DNA from: Actinomadura sp. K4S16
GTDB taxonomy: Bacteria; Actinomycetota; Actinomycetes; Streptosporangiales; Streptosporangiaceae
Direction of reading: 5' to 3'
Assembly (NCBI RefSeq): GCF_008327685.1
Contig: NZ_BDDE01000010.1
Span: forward strand, 186,001-250,000
Length of the DNA stretch: 64,000 bases
A program made the position numbers and the translations under genes. Under the pieces are notes generated by a model, which saw nothing but the letters and a program-made list of their open reading frames with translations, was not told where the DNA came from and did no database searches. How positions within the stretch are numbered: the stretch's first letter is position 1; each line of letters begins with the position of its first letter. Below are positions 28,929-37,478 of the stretch, piece by piece.

Positions 28929-28942
28929 CGGCCGAAGGTCCC
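28929..28942. promoter_or_regulatory. DevR-type box before the ABC exporter
   Basis: CGGCCGAAGGTCCC, with a degenerate GCGCCGATGGCCCC at 28950-28963 (centres 21 bp apart). They are 57-91 bp before the leftward GTG at 28872. Confidence 0.55.
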
Positions 28943-29016
28943 GAAGGCGGCGCCGATGGCCCCGACCGCGGAGCGCGGAAGCGCACCGCCCGCGCGCGGT
29001 TCCGGGGCGGGCGGGA

Positions 29017-29052
29017 CGGACCTTCGTCCCGGGCCGAGGGGACCCAAGTCCG
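29017..29052. promoter_or_regulatory. DevR-type box pair before hsp20
   Basis: CGGACCTTCGTCCC (29017-29030) and GGGACCCAAGTCCG (29039-29052) have centres 22 bp apart, 109-144 bp before the hsp20 ATG. Tandem boxes upstream of hspX are the classic DosR target in mycobacteria. Confidence 0.72.
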
Positions 29053-29160
29053 TAGGGGCCCGGTGCCGGCGGAGCGAGCATGAAGTCGGGCACCCCGGCG
29101 GCGGGGACGCGGCAAGGACGCTCCCCGGGCGGCGGATGTCCGCGAGCCGAGGGAGGCATC

Positions 29161-29577
29161 ATGAGCGAGATGGAGCGGCGCGAGACGCGTGGGATCTTCC
29201 CGGACCTGTTCGACTGGATCGAGTCCCCGCTGGCCATGTTCCGGAGCGGCGGCGGCCAGGCCATGCGGGTCGAGGACTACATGGACGACGGCGTCCAGGT
29301 GATCCGTGCCGAGCTGCCCGGCATCGACCCCGACAAGGACGTCGACATCACCGTCGCCGGCGGCGTGCTGCGGATCCACGCCGAACGCCAGGAGGAGAAG
29401 AAGGAGGCGCACCGGTCGGAGTTCCACTACGGCTCCTTCACCCGGTCCTTCACCCTCCCGGCCGACACCAGGGTCGAGGACATCAAGGCGTCCTACGACA
29501 AGGGCATCCTCACCGTCCGCGTGCCGGTGTCCGAGGCCGTCAAGGCCGAGGCCAAGCGGATCCCCGTCGAGAGGTAG
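29161..29577 (+). CDS. hspX: Hsp20/alpha-crystallin small heat-shock protein, HspX-like
   Basis: A 138-residue small chaperone. The alpha-crystallin domain spans about residues 38-128: VIRAELPGIDPDKDVDI, FHYGSFTRSFTLP and IKASYDKGILTVRVPVS closely follow HspX (Rv2031c). A terminal RIPV provides the I-x-I/V contact used in oligomer assembly. The N-terminal MERRETRGIFPDLFDWIE is the variable arm. It holds unfolding proteins during dormancy. The ATG follows GGGAGG, and a strong hairpin terminator follows the stop. Confidence 0.93.
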   Translation: MSEMERRETRGIFPDLFDWIESPLAMFRSGGGQAMRVEDYMDDGVQVIRAELPGIDPDKDVDITVAGGVLRIHAERQEEKKEAHRSEFHYGSFTRSFTLPADTRVEDIKASYDKGILTVRVPVSEAVKAEAKRIPVER

Positions 29578-29589
29578 CACCGGAGCAGA

Positions 29590-29631
29590 GCCGAGGGCCT
29601 CGGATCGAGCACTCGATCCGAGGCCCTCGGC
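29590..29631 (+). terminator. 20-bp perfect hairpin terminator after hsp20
   Basis: Arms 29590-29609 and 29612-29631 are perfectly complementary with a CA centre, starting 12 bases after the hsp20 stop and followed by CTTTCC. Confidence 0.8.
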
Positions 29632-29727
29632 TTTCCGGTCGGCGCCCCTCCACCTTCTACCCCTACCCCGTATACGTGCCTCAGATCACCCTTCGAGCAC
29701 CTCGATGAGCCCTTGCTCTTCCCGATA

Positions 29728-29775
29728 TACCCCCGTAGGGTAAGCCGCACTTTGCAGAGATACCCCCTAGGGGTA
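29728..29775. promoter_or_regulatory. Two CsoR/CstR-type operators before the MFS gene
   Basis: TACCCCCGTAGGGTA (29728-29742) and TACCCCCTAGGGGTA (29761-29775) have centres 33 bp apart. The second ends 13 bp before the ATG, over the promoter/leader. The TACCC...GGGTA pattern matches CsoR-family sites and closely resembles the operators of the persulfide operon at 52937 and 53038. Confidence 0.7.
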
Positions 29776-29788
29776 CATAGGAGGGGAC

Positions 29789-31246
29789 ATGTCCACTCGT
29801 TCCGCACCCGCCGCCGGCCGCCGCTGGTGGGCGCTGGCGCTCATCGCGGCCGCCCAGTTCATGGTGATCATGGACACCTCGATCATCGGGGTGGCGCTGC
29901 CCCGCATCCAGGACGACCTGGCCTTCTCCCAGGAGGACCTGTCCTGGGTCTTCAACGCCTGCGTCGTCGCCTTCGGCGGACTGCTCCTTCTCGGCGGCCG
30001 GCTGGCGGACCTGTTCGGCGCCCGTCGGCTGTTCTCGGCCGGGTGGGTGGTCCTGCTCGCCGGGTCGGCCGTGGCCGGCGCCGCCGGCACCGTCGCCGTC
30101 GAGCTGACCGGCCGCGCCCTGCAGGGCGTCGGCGCCGCGCTCATCGCGCCCGCCGCGCTCACCCTGCTGATGATGCTGTTCGGCTCCGAACCGCGCGAGC
30201 TGACCAAGGCGCTGTCCCTCTACGGCGCGGCGGCCCCCGCCGGAGGCACCGCGGGGGTCTTCCTCGGCGGCGTCATCACCGAGTACGCGTCCTGGCCGTG
30301 GGTCTTCTACATCAACATCCCGATCGCCGTCCTGGCGCTGGCGGCCGCGCCGGCGCTGATGCCGGGCGGCGGCGGGAGCGCCCGGGGATCGGTGGACGTG
30401 GTCGGCGCGCTCACCGTCACCGCCGGGCTCGGCGCCGTCGTCTTCGCCGTCGTGCGCGCCCCCGAGGTCGGCTGGGGCGCGGCCGCGACCTGGGCGGTGC
30501 TGGCCGGCGGGCTGGTCCTGCTCGGCGTGTTCCTGGCCGTCCAGGCGTCCCGCCGCAGCCCGCTGATGCCGCTGTCGATCTTCCGCGCGCCGAACCTGGG
30601 CGCCGCCAACCTCGCCCAGTTCCTGCTCGGCGGCGCGTGGATCCCGATGTGGTTCTTCCTGAACCTCTACCTGCAGCGGGTCCTCGGCTACAGCGCGTTC
30701 CCCTCCGGCGCCGCGCTGGTCCCGATGACCGCACTGATCATGCTCGGGATGATCGTCCTGGCGCCGCGGGCCATCGGCCGCCTCGGTCCGAAGGCAACCA
30801 CCGTCACCGGGCTGGTCGTGCTGGCCGCCGGGATGGGCTGGCTGGCGCTGATCCGCCCGGACGGGAACTACTGGGTGGACGTCCTGCCCGCGTCGCTGGT
30901 CGCCGCGCTGGGCATGTCGCTGGCCTTCATCCCCTCCCTGGGCATCGCGATCTCGGCGGCCCGCCCGGAGGAGGGCGGCCTGGCGTCCGGCATCGTCAAC
31001 ACCGGCTACCAGGTCGGTTCGGCGCTGGGCCTGGCCGCGATGACCGCCATCGCCGCATCCTTCGGCGCCGGCCGGCTCGGCGACCTGCCCGCGCTCACCG
31101 ACGGCTTCTCCGCCGCGTTCACCGGGGCGGCGCTGGTCGCGCTGGCCGGCGCGGCACTGGCCGCCGTCACCCTGCGGGCCCCGCGCCCCGAGCCCGCGCC
31201 CGCGCCCGCACCGCGGACGGAGCACGAGAACGCCCCGGGGCACTGA
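29789..31246 (+). CDS. MFS drug-type exporter, DHA2/EmrB-QacA family
   Basis: A 485-residue, roughly 14-helix major facilitator. Family motifs include MVIMDTSIIGVALPRIQDDL in helix 1, GGRLADLFGARRLF (loop 2-3 motif) and LPASLVAALGMSLAFIPSLG. It starts behind AGGAGGGG. Substrates of the family are lipophilic compounds and dyes. The operators suggest induction by copper, reactive sulfur or a similar thiol-reactive signal, not by DevR. It converges on the next Usp with a hairpin between. Confidence 0.9.
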   Translation: MSTRSAPAAGRRWWALALIAAAQFMVIMDTSIIGVALPRIQDDLAFSQEDLSWVFNACVVAFGGLLLLGGRLADLFGARRLFSAGWVVLLAGSAVAGAAGTVAVELTGRALQGVGAALIAPAALTLLMMLFGSEPRELTKALSLYGAAAPAGGTAGVFLGGVITEYASWPWVFYINIPIAVLALAAAPALMPGGGGSARGSVDVVGALTVTAGLGAVVFAVVRAPEVGWGAAATWAVLAGGLVLLGVFLAVQASRRSPLMPLSIFRAPNLGAANLAQFLLGGAWIPMWFFLNLYLQRVLGYSAFPSGAALVPMTALIMLGMIVLAPRAIGRLGPKATTVTGLVVLAAGMGWLALIRPDGNYWVDVLPASLVAALGMSLAFIPSLGIAISAARPEEGGLASGIVNTGYQVGSALGLAAMTAIAASFGAGRLGDLPALTDGFSAAFTGAALVALAGAALAAVTLRAPRPEPAPAPAPRTEHENAPGH

Positions 31247-31249
31247 CCG

Positions 31250-31288
31250 GAAGGCTCCGGGAGCCGCGATGCGGCCCCCGGAGCCTTC
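31250..31288. terminator. Imperfect hairpin between MFS and Usp genes
   Basis: GAAGGCTCCGGG (31250-31261) pairs with 31277-31288; the inner stem continues for five more pairs after one mismatch. It lies between convergent genes. Confidence 0.7.
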
Positions 31289-31319
31289 GGAGGAACCGGG
31301 CAGGGATGCCCGTGCCCGC

Positions 31320-32183
31320 TCAGGTCGCGTGGACGACCGCGACCGGGCAGGGCGCGTGGTGGACCAGGGCGTGGCTGACCGAGCCGAGCAGCAGGCCGCG
31401 GAAGCCGCCGAGGCCCCGCGAGCCGACGACGAGCAGGCGCGCCTCCTCCGCGGCGCTCATCAGCACCTCGCGCGGCTGGCCGGTCACGATGTCGGACTGG
31501 ACCTTCACGTCGGGGTGGAGCTCGCGCGCGGGGATCATCATCCTGGCCAGGCGGGCCTGCGCCGCCTCGCGCATCCCGGCCTCGTCCACCAGCGGAGGGT
31601 TCACCCTCTCGGGCACCGCCTCCCAGGCGATCACCGCGTGGACGTCCCAGCCGTGCGCGCCGGCCTCGGTGAAGGCCAGCGAGAGCGCCTCCCGGGACGC
31701 CGGCGAACCGTCGACGCCCACCACGACGTGGCCGTGCACCTGCTCCGGCGGCGGGACGAGCTCGCCCCGGACGACCACGACCGGGCACGGGGCGTGCGCC
31801 GCCACCTGCGCGCCGACCGAGCCGAGCACCAGTCCGGCGAAGCCGCCGAGCCCGCGCGGGCCGAGCACGATCATGTCGGCGCCGCGGCCGGCCTCGATCA
31901 GCTTGGCCGCCGCCTGCCCCCGGGCCAGCACCCCCCGCACGCTCAGGTCCGGCGCGACCTCGCGGACGTGCGCGACACCGTTGTTGAGGTTCTCCTCAGC
32001 CACGCCCCGCAGGTCGACGACCGGCATGGCGATCGGCCCTCCGACGTAGACGTCCCACACATGGAGCACCGTCAGGGAGAGTCCCCGGGCCTGGGCTTCG
32101 CCCGCGGCCCACTCCAGTGCCTGCACACCGCCCGTGGAGCCGTCGTAGCCCACGACCACACCGGTGATCTGCTCGTCGTTCAT
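31320..32183 (-). CDS. Tandem-domain universal stress protein with two intact ATP loops
   Basis: A 287-residue protein. Unlike most Usp here, both halves keep the canonical loop: GPRGLGGFAGLVLGS in domain 1 and GSRGLGGFRGLLLGS in domain 2, so two nucleotides should bind per chain as in Rv2623. It starts MNDEQITGVVVGYDGSTGG. A DevR-type box pair (32252-32287) lies 69-104 bp upstream. Confidence 0.92.
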   Translation of the reverse strand: MNDEQITGVVVGYDGSTGGVQALEWAAGEAQARGLSLTVLHVWDVYVGGPIAMPVVDLRGVAEENLNNGVAHVREVAPDLSVRGVLARGQAAAKLIEAGRGADMIVLGPRGLGGFAGLVLGSVGAQVAAHAPCPVVVVRGELVPPPEQVHGHVVVGVDGSPASREALSLAFTEAGAHGWDVHAVIAWEAVPERVNPPLVDEAGMREAAQARLARMMIPARELHPDVKVQSDIVTGQPREVLMSAAEEARLLVVGSRGLGGFRGLLLGSVSHALVHHAPCPVAVVHAT

Positions 32184-32251
32184 GAGTGAACTCCCCTTCA
32201 GGGTTCCTGCCTGGTCGATCTCAGCCTCTCCTGCGGGGGCGTGCCGCAGGA

Positions 32252-32287
32252 GGGTCGACGGTCCGGAGGAACAGGGACCTTCGGCCC
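32252..32287. promoter_or_regulatory. DevR-type box pair before Usp
   Basis: GGGTCGACGGTCCG (32252-32265) and GGGACCTTCGGCCC (32274-32287), centres 22 bp apart, serve the leftward Usp starting at 32183. Confidence 0.68.
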
Positions 32288-32333
32288 TCCGGCCGAGGGC
32301 CTCTCGCGGGCCGGCCCCCGGCCCCGGGCCCCG

Positions 32334-33266
32334 TCAACCGCCGAAACGGCAGAGCGCGCCGATGCCCTCGATCGGAGCGTGGGGCGTGCCCGGTGGAACG
32401 AGCCGGGCGTCGGCTCCGGCGAGCAGCGCGGCCCGCAGAGCGACGTCGATCAGGGGGGCGGCCTCGATCACGGGGTCGCCGTCCGCCGGTGTGCCCGGAC
32501 GCGTCCAGGCGTCCGGGCTCAGGGCCGTCCGGCCGGACGCCCGGTCGAACCACGCGATGCGCCGGTCCGCCGGGTCGTCGACGACGACCAGGGCGCGGAC
32601 CCGGCCGCGCGAGAGGGCGTCCAGCGTCGCCGCCGCGCCCTCCACCACCCAGTCGGCCGACCCGCCCGCCTCGGCCATGCGCGCCAGGAGGCCCCGGTTC
32701 CGTTCCGCGACCCAGGCGCGGACGTGCTGGTCGACCCGGGGGGCCAGGCGCCGCCCCGAATCCTCGCGGGTGAGGACGCACGGCACATGCCGGACGGAGA
32801 CCCTGCGCCGCACCCCGCCCGGGATGCGCTTGTCGATGTCGTACACCACGCGGATGTCGCCCGCGAGGAGGAGCAGTTCCGCGGGACTGCGAAGGAGCCC
32901 GTCGCAGAGGGCCTCCGCGACCCGGACGGCGTTGCGCTCGTCCGGGTCCGCCGGGCGGTCGCGCCGCCTTCCGGATCCCCGGACGGCACGCCTCACGCCG
33001 TCGTCCGGGCCTGTGGCGGTGCGCACGATCCGCTGCTGGAGCCCGCCGTGATGGATCTCGATGTCCGCGCCCTCGCGGTCGGTCAGGGCGAGGGCGTAAG
33101 GCGGCCTCTCCTGCAGCCAGGCCACGAGCGGGCGCACGTACGGGACGGGTGCGCGGACGAGGACGTCGGACAGCCGCACCCCGGGCATCTCGAACGCGTT
33201 CGGCGCCGGTCCGCCCGACACGATCCGGCGCAGGTCCCTCATGCCGCTCTCGGCGTCCGTCCTCAT
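32334..33266 (-). CDS. Rv2629-like eRF1/Vms1-fold protein
   Basis: A 310-residue protein resembling Rv2629, a DosR-regulon protein of the bacterial/archaeal release-factor-like (baeRF/Vms1) group. Recognisable parts are the N-terminal PGVRLSDVLVRAPVPYVRPLV, central DERNAVRVAEALCDGLLRS, and the C-terminal half with DALSRGRVRALVVVDDPADR and GADARLVPPGTPHAPIEGIGALCRF. The GGQ/GxxQ catalytic loop of true release factors is not seen, so peptidyl-tRNA hydrolysis is not supported; a ribosome-associated role is only inferred. ATG at 33266; a later Met (MRDLRR, codon 9) is also possible. Two degenerate DevR-type boxes precede it. Confidence 0.72.
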   Translation of the reverse strand: MRTDAESGMRDLRRIVSGGPAPNAFEMPGVRLSDVLVRAPVPYVRPLVAWLQERPPYALALTDREGADIEIHHGGLQQRIVRTATGPDDGVRRAVRGSGRRRDRPADPDERNAVRVAEALCDGLLRSPAELLLLAGDIRVVYDIDKRIPGGVRRRVSVRHVPCVLTREDSGRRLAPRVDQHVRAWVAERNRGLLARMAEAGGSADWVVEGAAATLDALSRGRVRALVVVDDPADRRIAWFDRASGRTALSPDAWTRPGTPADGDPVIEAAPLIDVALRAALLAGADARLVPPGTPHAPIEGIGALCRFGG

Positions 33267-33301
33267 GATCCCAGCGTCCGCCCGCGCCCGCCCCCGAGAA
33301 A

Positions 33302-33337
33302 GGTTCGAAGGTCCGGTCCTGTGGGGCCGTTCGGGCA
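33302..33337. promoter_or_regulatory. Degenerate DevR-type box pair
   Basis: GGTTCGAAGGTCCG (33302-33315) and GGGCCGTTCGGGCA (33324-33337), centres 22 bp apart, each keep one good half. They are 36-71 bp before the Rv2629-like start. Confidence 0.45.
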
Positions 33338-33341
33338 GATC

Positions 33342-34202
33342 TCAGAAATCGCCGGCGCTCTCCGGCGGGACCACCGCGATGGGGCAGACCGCGTTGTACA
33401 GCAGCCATTGGGCCACCGAACCGAACGCGGGGTGCGCGGCCCCGACCACCAGGAGCCGCGCCTCCTGCGCGGCCTCCTGCAGCGCCTCGGGCGGCGGCGC
33501 GAGGGGGTTCTCGGGGTGCGTGAGGACGTCCGGGTGCCGCTCCTGGACGACCGCCACGGCCCGCTCCATCGGGTCGTGCGCGGACGAGTGCCGGACCGCG
33601 GGGCCCTGCGCCTCCTCGGCCTCGGCGCCCGAGTAGACGATCTTCAGGGGCAGCTGGCGCAGCTCCGCCTCGCGCGCGGCGAAGGAGAGCGCGCTCTCCG
33701 CGGCCGGCGAGCCGTCCACCACGACCACGACCGGCCGCACGTCCTCGGGACGGGGCAGCGCGCCGACTCCCCGGACCACGATGACCGGGCAGCGGGCGTG
33801 CATGGCCACGTGCGCGGCGACCGAGCCGACGGGCACGCGCGCGAGCCGGCCGAGCCCGCGCGATCCGAGCACCAGGAGCTCCGCGCCGGCCGACAGCTCC
33901 GTGAGCCGCTCCGCCGCCGACCCCTCCTCCGAGACCGGTCGGACCGCGACCCCGGCCGTGCGCTCCCGGGCGCACTCGACGCCGTGGGCCAGCACGTGCT
34001 GCGCCGCCTCGTGCAGCGACCGGCGGCCCGCCTCCTCCAGTTCGGGGGCGACCCCCTGGTACGGCCAGTGCCACGCGTGGCACAGCACCAGCGGCGACCC
34101 GCGCAGCTCCGCCTCGTCCAGCGCCCAGTCGAGCGCCTGCATGGCGTAGACCGATCCGTCGAAGCCGACGACCACCTCGCGGGCAGTGCCTCCGTCAGAC
34201 AT
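33342..34202 (-). CDS. Tandem-domain universal stress protein, second ATP loop lost
   Basis: A 286-residue protein. Domain 1 retains GSRGLGRLARVPVGS. In domain 2 the loop is shortened to GAAHPAFGSVAQW, without the glycine-rich turn, so only one nucleotide site is likely. ATG at 34202 (MSDGGTAREVVVGFDGS) follows GGAGGGG and is preferred over a start 15 codons upstream. A strong DevR-type box lies at 34420-34433, over 200 bp upstream. Confidence 0.88.
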   Translation of the reverse strand: MSDGGTAREVVVGFDGSVYAMQALDWALDEAELRGSPLVLCHAWHWPYQGVAPELEEAGRRSLHEAAQHVLAHGVECARERTAGVAVRPVSEEGSAAERLTELSAGAELLVLGSRGLGRLARVPVGSVAAHVAMHARCPVIVVRGVGALPRPEDVRPVVVVVDGSPAAESALSFAAREAELRQLPLKIVYSGAEAEEAQGPAVRHSSAHDPMERAVAVVQERHPDVLTHPENPLAPPPEALQEAAQEARLLVVGAAHPAFGSVAQWLLYNAVCPIAVVPPESAGDF

Positions 34203-34419
34203 CGGGCCCCTCCGTCCCCTCCGGCCGCGTCCGCGGACGGCGCGCACGGCCGGTGGCCGGGAGGCGGCGTCCGCGGAACATGGTTGGGGGCGGGAGAAGC
34301 CCTCCGCCGCTTAGGCAGCGTTTCGAGATGGACGGTGCGTGGTCTCCCACTTCTCCGTCCCTTCCTCCTCGACTTCTCTCGCCCTACTCCATTCCACCGC
34401 CCCTCCGGGGCCCGGGCCA

Positions 34420-34433
34420 GGGACGAAAGTCCT
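34420..34433. promoter_or_regulatory. DevR-type box before Usp (34202)
   Basis: GGGACGAAAGTCCT, with near-complete symmetry. It is 218 bp before the Usp start, a longer leader than elsewhere. No convincing partner was seen 22 bp away. The rest of 34203-34458 shows no gene. Confidence 0.6.
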
Positions 34434-34458
34434 TCGTTCACCGCCCGGCCCGCGGCCG

Positions 34459-35184
34459 CTACCGGAGCGGCCGGAGGTCGGCTCGGCGGGCCGCGCCGGT
34501 CTCCGCGCCCTCCGGCCCCGCGGCCGCGCGGCCGGCGACGAGCCGCCGGAGGTTGCGGAACTGCCGCTGCTGCATGACGAAGTGCGCGGGCTCGCCGAAG
34601 AGCCAGGCGAACAGCCGGTTCGGGACGGAGGGCTCCCCGCGGCCGCGCGTCCGGACGACCAGCCGCGTGCACCCGTCGGGGAGCGGGCGGAGATGGAAGG
34701 CCCAGATCCCGTCGGAGTACGCCCTGGGCCGCGGCCCGCGCGGGTCGAACGACCGTCCGGACGGCAGCTCCAGGTCGCTGCGCAGCACCAGGGTCCTGCC
34801 CGGGTCGAGGACCTCGACCCGGAAGTACATCTCCCCGCTCGGCACCGCGGGCAGGCGGTCGCCCACCGCCAGGTCCTGCCATTCGGGGACGACGCGGTCC
34901 GAGCTCGGCCGCCCGCCGTTGTCGAGCAGGTCCCAGCTGTACCAGCCGGCCCGGCCGTTCCCCATCTGCACCAGCCACGGCCAGACCGCCTCCGGCGGCG
35001 CGGGCAGCGAGGTGGCCATGGTCGACTGGCTCGTCGCGTTCTCGATCAGATCGTCGCTCGGATACCGGGCGCCCGCCTCCCTGTAGGTGGCCCCCCAGCA
35101 CAGCAGCGTGGGGCGGAGCGCGAACACATAGGCGGTGGCGGCGCCGCAGGCGAGCGCGGCCCTGCGGACGTTCGTGCTCTTCAC
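34459..35184 (-). CDS. SRPBCC-family (START-like) protein with N-terminal hydrophobic segment
   Basis: A 241-residue protein. Residues 8-30 are hydrophobic (AALACGAATAYVFALRPTLL) and may be a membrane anchor. Residues 55-200 form a helix-grip ligand-binding domain: LPAPPEAVWPWLVQMGNGRA, GWYSWDLLDNGG, GEMYFRVEVLDPGRTLVL and WAFHLRPLPDGCTRLVVRTR. The ligand is probably hydrophobic, but its identity cannot be read. A perfect DevR-type box lies 86 bp upstream, in a region shared with the divergent Rv1733c-like gene. Confidence 0.82.
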   Translation of the reverse strand: MKSTNVRRAALACGAATAYVFALRPTLLCWGATYREAGARYPSDDLIENATSQSTMATSLPAPPEAVWPWLVQMGNGRAGWYSWDLLDNGGRPSSDRVVPEWQDLAVGDRLPAVPSGEMYFRVEVLDPGRTLVLRSDLELPSGRSFDPRGPRPRAYSDGIWAFHLRPLPDGCTRLVVRTRGRGEPSVPNRLFAWLFGEPAHFVMQQRQFRNLRRLVAGRAAAGPEGAETGAARRADLRPLR

Positions 35185-35269
35185 GTGCCCTCCCCCTGTC
35201 GATGACCGTTCCGTCCCACGCTGCCGGGCGGCAGTGCGCCTCCGCAGAGGCCTTCGCCACCTCGGCCGC

Positions 35270-35352
35270 GGGACGTTCGTCCCTCCGCCCCGGGAGGTTC
35301 GGCGGACCGGCCGGAAGGGACCTTCGGGTCCGGGGGTGGGGACATCGGTCCG
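35270..35352. promoter_or_regulatory. Three DevR-type boxes in a divergent promoter
   Basis: GGGACGTTCGTCCC (35270-35283, perfect) faces the leftward SRPBCC gene. GGGACCTTCGGGTC (35317-35330) and GGGACATCGGTCCG (35339-35352), centres 22 bp apart, lie 93-128 bp before the rightward gene at 35445. Confidence 0.75.
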
Positions 35353-35444
35353 TGGCGCCCGGTGCGCCCCCGAGAAAGGCTGCTGGTGTACGCCGTTCCG
35401 GGCGACTTCCGAGGTCGTTCGGGCATCGACCCGGGGAGCAGGCC

Positions 35445-36014
35445 ATGACGCAGACGCGTGCGGACCGCTTGCGGCGCCGCTGCGGGTTCGACGGCAACCC
35501 CCTGCGCCGCCGCGTGGACCGGGTCCAGTGGCGGGTCGGGCTGCTCCTGCTCCTGGTCTTCCTGGTCGTCGCCCCGATCGCCTGCGCGCACGCCGTCCGG
35601 TCCGTCCACACGGCGGGGGTCCGCGCCGAGCGGTACGAGGCCGCGACGCGCCACCGGGTCGAGGCGACGGTGGTCGGCGTCAGGCCGCTGGAGTCCGGGC
35701 GCGACGTGTCGGTGGTCTGGACCGGACCTGACGGCGCCATGCGGACCGGCCACTACACGAGTTGGAAGGCGACGCGGCTCGGCGAGCGGCGCGAACTGTG
35801 GGCGGGACCCCACGGCGGTCTGGGCGAGACCGGGCCGCGGAAGCACGTGCGGACGATCGGCGACGACGCGTCGGCCGGCGCGGCGACGGCGGCGGTGACG
35901 GGGCTGCCGCTGCTCACCTTCTACCTGCTGGTCCGCCGGCGCTGCGACAGGTGCCGCTACCGCCGGTGGGAGGACGAATGGGCCGACTTCGACCGCCGCT
36001 CCCGCTCGGCCTAG
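35445..36014 (+). CDS. Rv1733c-like two-helix membrane protein
   Basis: A 189-residue protein like Rv1733c, a strongly hypoxia-induced DosR-regulon membrane protein and T-cell antigen. The layout is a basic N-terminus (RLRRRCGFDGNPLRRRVDRVQ), helix 1 (GLLLLLVFLVVAPIACAHAV), an external beta-rich domain of about 90 residues (RVEATVVGVRPL, VVWTGPDG), helix 2 (AVTGLPLLTFYLLV), and an Arg/Asp-rich tail. A paralogue is at 59606-60205. It is followed after 31 bp by the Tgs1-like gene, probably co-transcribed. Biochemical function is unknown. Confidence 0.85.
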   Translation: MTQTRADRLRRRCGFDGNPLRRRVDRVQWRVGLLLLLVFLVVAPIACAHAVRSVHTAGVRAERYEAATRHRVEATVVGVRPLESGRDVSVVWTGPDGAMRTGHYTSWKATRLGERRELWAGPHGGLGETGPRKHVRTIGDDASAGAATAAVTGLPLLTFYLLVRRRCDRCRYRRWEDEWADFDRRSRSA

Positions 36015-36045
36015 CAGGCCGGAGACCGCACGCCGGAGGTGCACG

Positions 36046-37422
36046 ATGCAGCGGATGAACGCGCTGGACGCGGGGATGTTCTTCGCCGAGAACGACACGA
36101 CGCCGCTCCAGATCGGCACCGTGACGGTGTTCGAGGGCCCCGCCCCCGGCCACGCGGAGCTGGAGCGGGAGATCTTCGCCCGGCTCCGGTTCGCGCCCCG
36201 CTGCCGGCAGCGCGTCCGGACGGTCCCGCTCCGCCTCGCGCACCCGGTGTGGGTCGACGACCGCCGCTTCCGGATGGCCGACCACGTCCGGCACGTGGAG
36301 GCGCCAGCGCCCGGCGGCCCGGAGGAACTGCAGGAGCTGGCGGGCGACGTCCTCGGCCGGCGGCTGGACCTCACCCGCTCCCCCTGGGAGGTGTGGCTGG
36401 TCGAGGGCCTGCGGGACGGCCGCTGGGCGCTGATCTCCAAGGTGCACCACTGCATGGTCGACGGGCTGGCCGGGATCGACCTGCTGGGCGTCCTGCTCGA
36501 CGCCGGCCCCGGCTGGTCGCCCGCCGATCCCCGGCTGTGGACGCCCGCGCCGGAGCCGTCCGGGCGGGCGGTCGTCCGCAGCGCCGTGGCGGACCGGCTG
36601 AAGGGCCTCGGGCGGCAGGCCGCCCGGCTCTTCCTCCCGGCCCTGCGCGACTCGATCACCGTCGCGGGCGCGGTGCCCGGCTACGCCGCGCGCCTCACCG
36701 GCCCCGGCGCGTCCTCCCTCAACGGCCCGACCGTCCCGCTCCGGCGCTGGTCGCGGACCTCCGCCGGCCTGGACGAGGTGGCCCGGATCAGGCGCGCCTT
36801 CGGCGGCTCGGTCAACGACGTCGCGCTGGCCGCGACGGCCTCCGGCTTCCGGACGCTGCTGGCCGCCCGCGGCGAACTCACCGCGGACTCGACCGTCCGC
36901 GCGCTGGTGCCCGTCTCGGTCCGGTCGGCCGACGAACGCGGGGTCCTGGCGAACCGGGTGTCGGCGGTCCTGGCCGACCTGCCCTGCGGGGAGCCGGACC
37001 CCGTGCGCCGCCTGCGGCTGCTGCGCGAGCAGATGGACGGCGCGAAGAGCGCGGACCAGGCCGCCGGACTCGACGCCTTCCTCCAGCTCCTCGGGGGCGC
37101 CCCCGGCCTGTTCTCGGTGGCGGCCCACACGGCGCTGCGGCTGCGGCAGCCGCTGGTCCACACGATCGTCACCAACGTCCCCGGCCCCTCCTTCCCGCTG
37201 TACGCGATGGGGCGGCGGATGCTGGAGATGGACCCCTACATCCCGATCGTCGCCGGGCTGCGCGTGTCCGTCGGCATCGTCTCCTACGACGGCGTCCTGT
37301 CGTTCGGGATCACCGGCGACCACGACGCACTCCCCGATCTGCGGACCCTGTGCGCGGGGATCCGCGACGGCGTCGACGAGCTCGTCAAGGAAGCGGCGCG
37401 GGCCGCGCATCCCACGGCCTGA
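36046..37422 (+). CDS. tgs1: Wax ester synthase/diacylglycerol acyltransferase (WS/DGAT)
   Basis: A 458-residue acyltransferase that joins acyl-CoA to diacylglycerol or fatty alcohol to make storage lipid. The catalytic motif is KVHHCMVDGLAGIDL (HHxxxDG). Others are RLDLTRSPWEVWLVEGL, GSVNDVALAATASGFR, and NVPGPSFPLYAMGRRM in the C-terminal domain. Tgs1 (Rv3130c) is DosR-controlled and drives triacylglycerol storage in hypoxia; co-transcription with the boxed Rv1733c-like gene supports the same role. RBS GGAGG is seven bases upstream. Confidence 0.93.
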   Translation: MQRMNALDAGMFFAENDTTPLQIGTVTVFEGPAPGHAELEREIFARLRFAPRCRQRVRTVPLRLAHPVWVDDRRFRMADHVRHVEAPAPGGPEELQELAGDVLGRRLDLTRSPWEVWLVEGLRDGRWALISKVHHCMVDGLAGIDLLGVLLDAGPGWSPADPRLWTPAPEPSGRAVVRSAVADRLKGLGRQAARLFLPALRDSITVAGAVPGYAARLTGPGASSLNGPTVPLRRWSRTSAGLDEVARIRRAFGGSVNDVALAATASGFRTLLAARGELTADSTVRALVPVSVRSADERGVLANRVSAVLADLPCGEPDPVRRLRLLREQMDGAKSADQAAGLDAFLQLLGGAPGLFSVAAHTALRLRQPLVHTIVTNVPGPSFPLYAMGRRMLEMDPYIPIVAGLRVSVGIVSYDGVLSFGITGDHDALPDLRTLCAGIRDGVDELVKEAARAAHPTA

Positions 37423-37478
37423 AACTGCGGGGACCGCCCCTCCACCGCCCGCGCCGGTGCGTCGGCCCGGGCCCCTGG

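Noticed and set aside
32334..33266. Active peptide-chain release factor or peptidyl-tRNA hydrolase
   Set aside because: Similarity to Rv2629/baeRF proteins is recognisable, but no GGQ or equivalent catalytic loop could be found, so only the fold is claimed.
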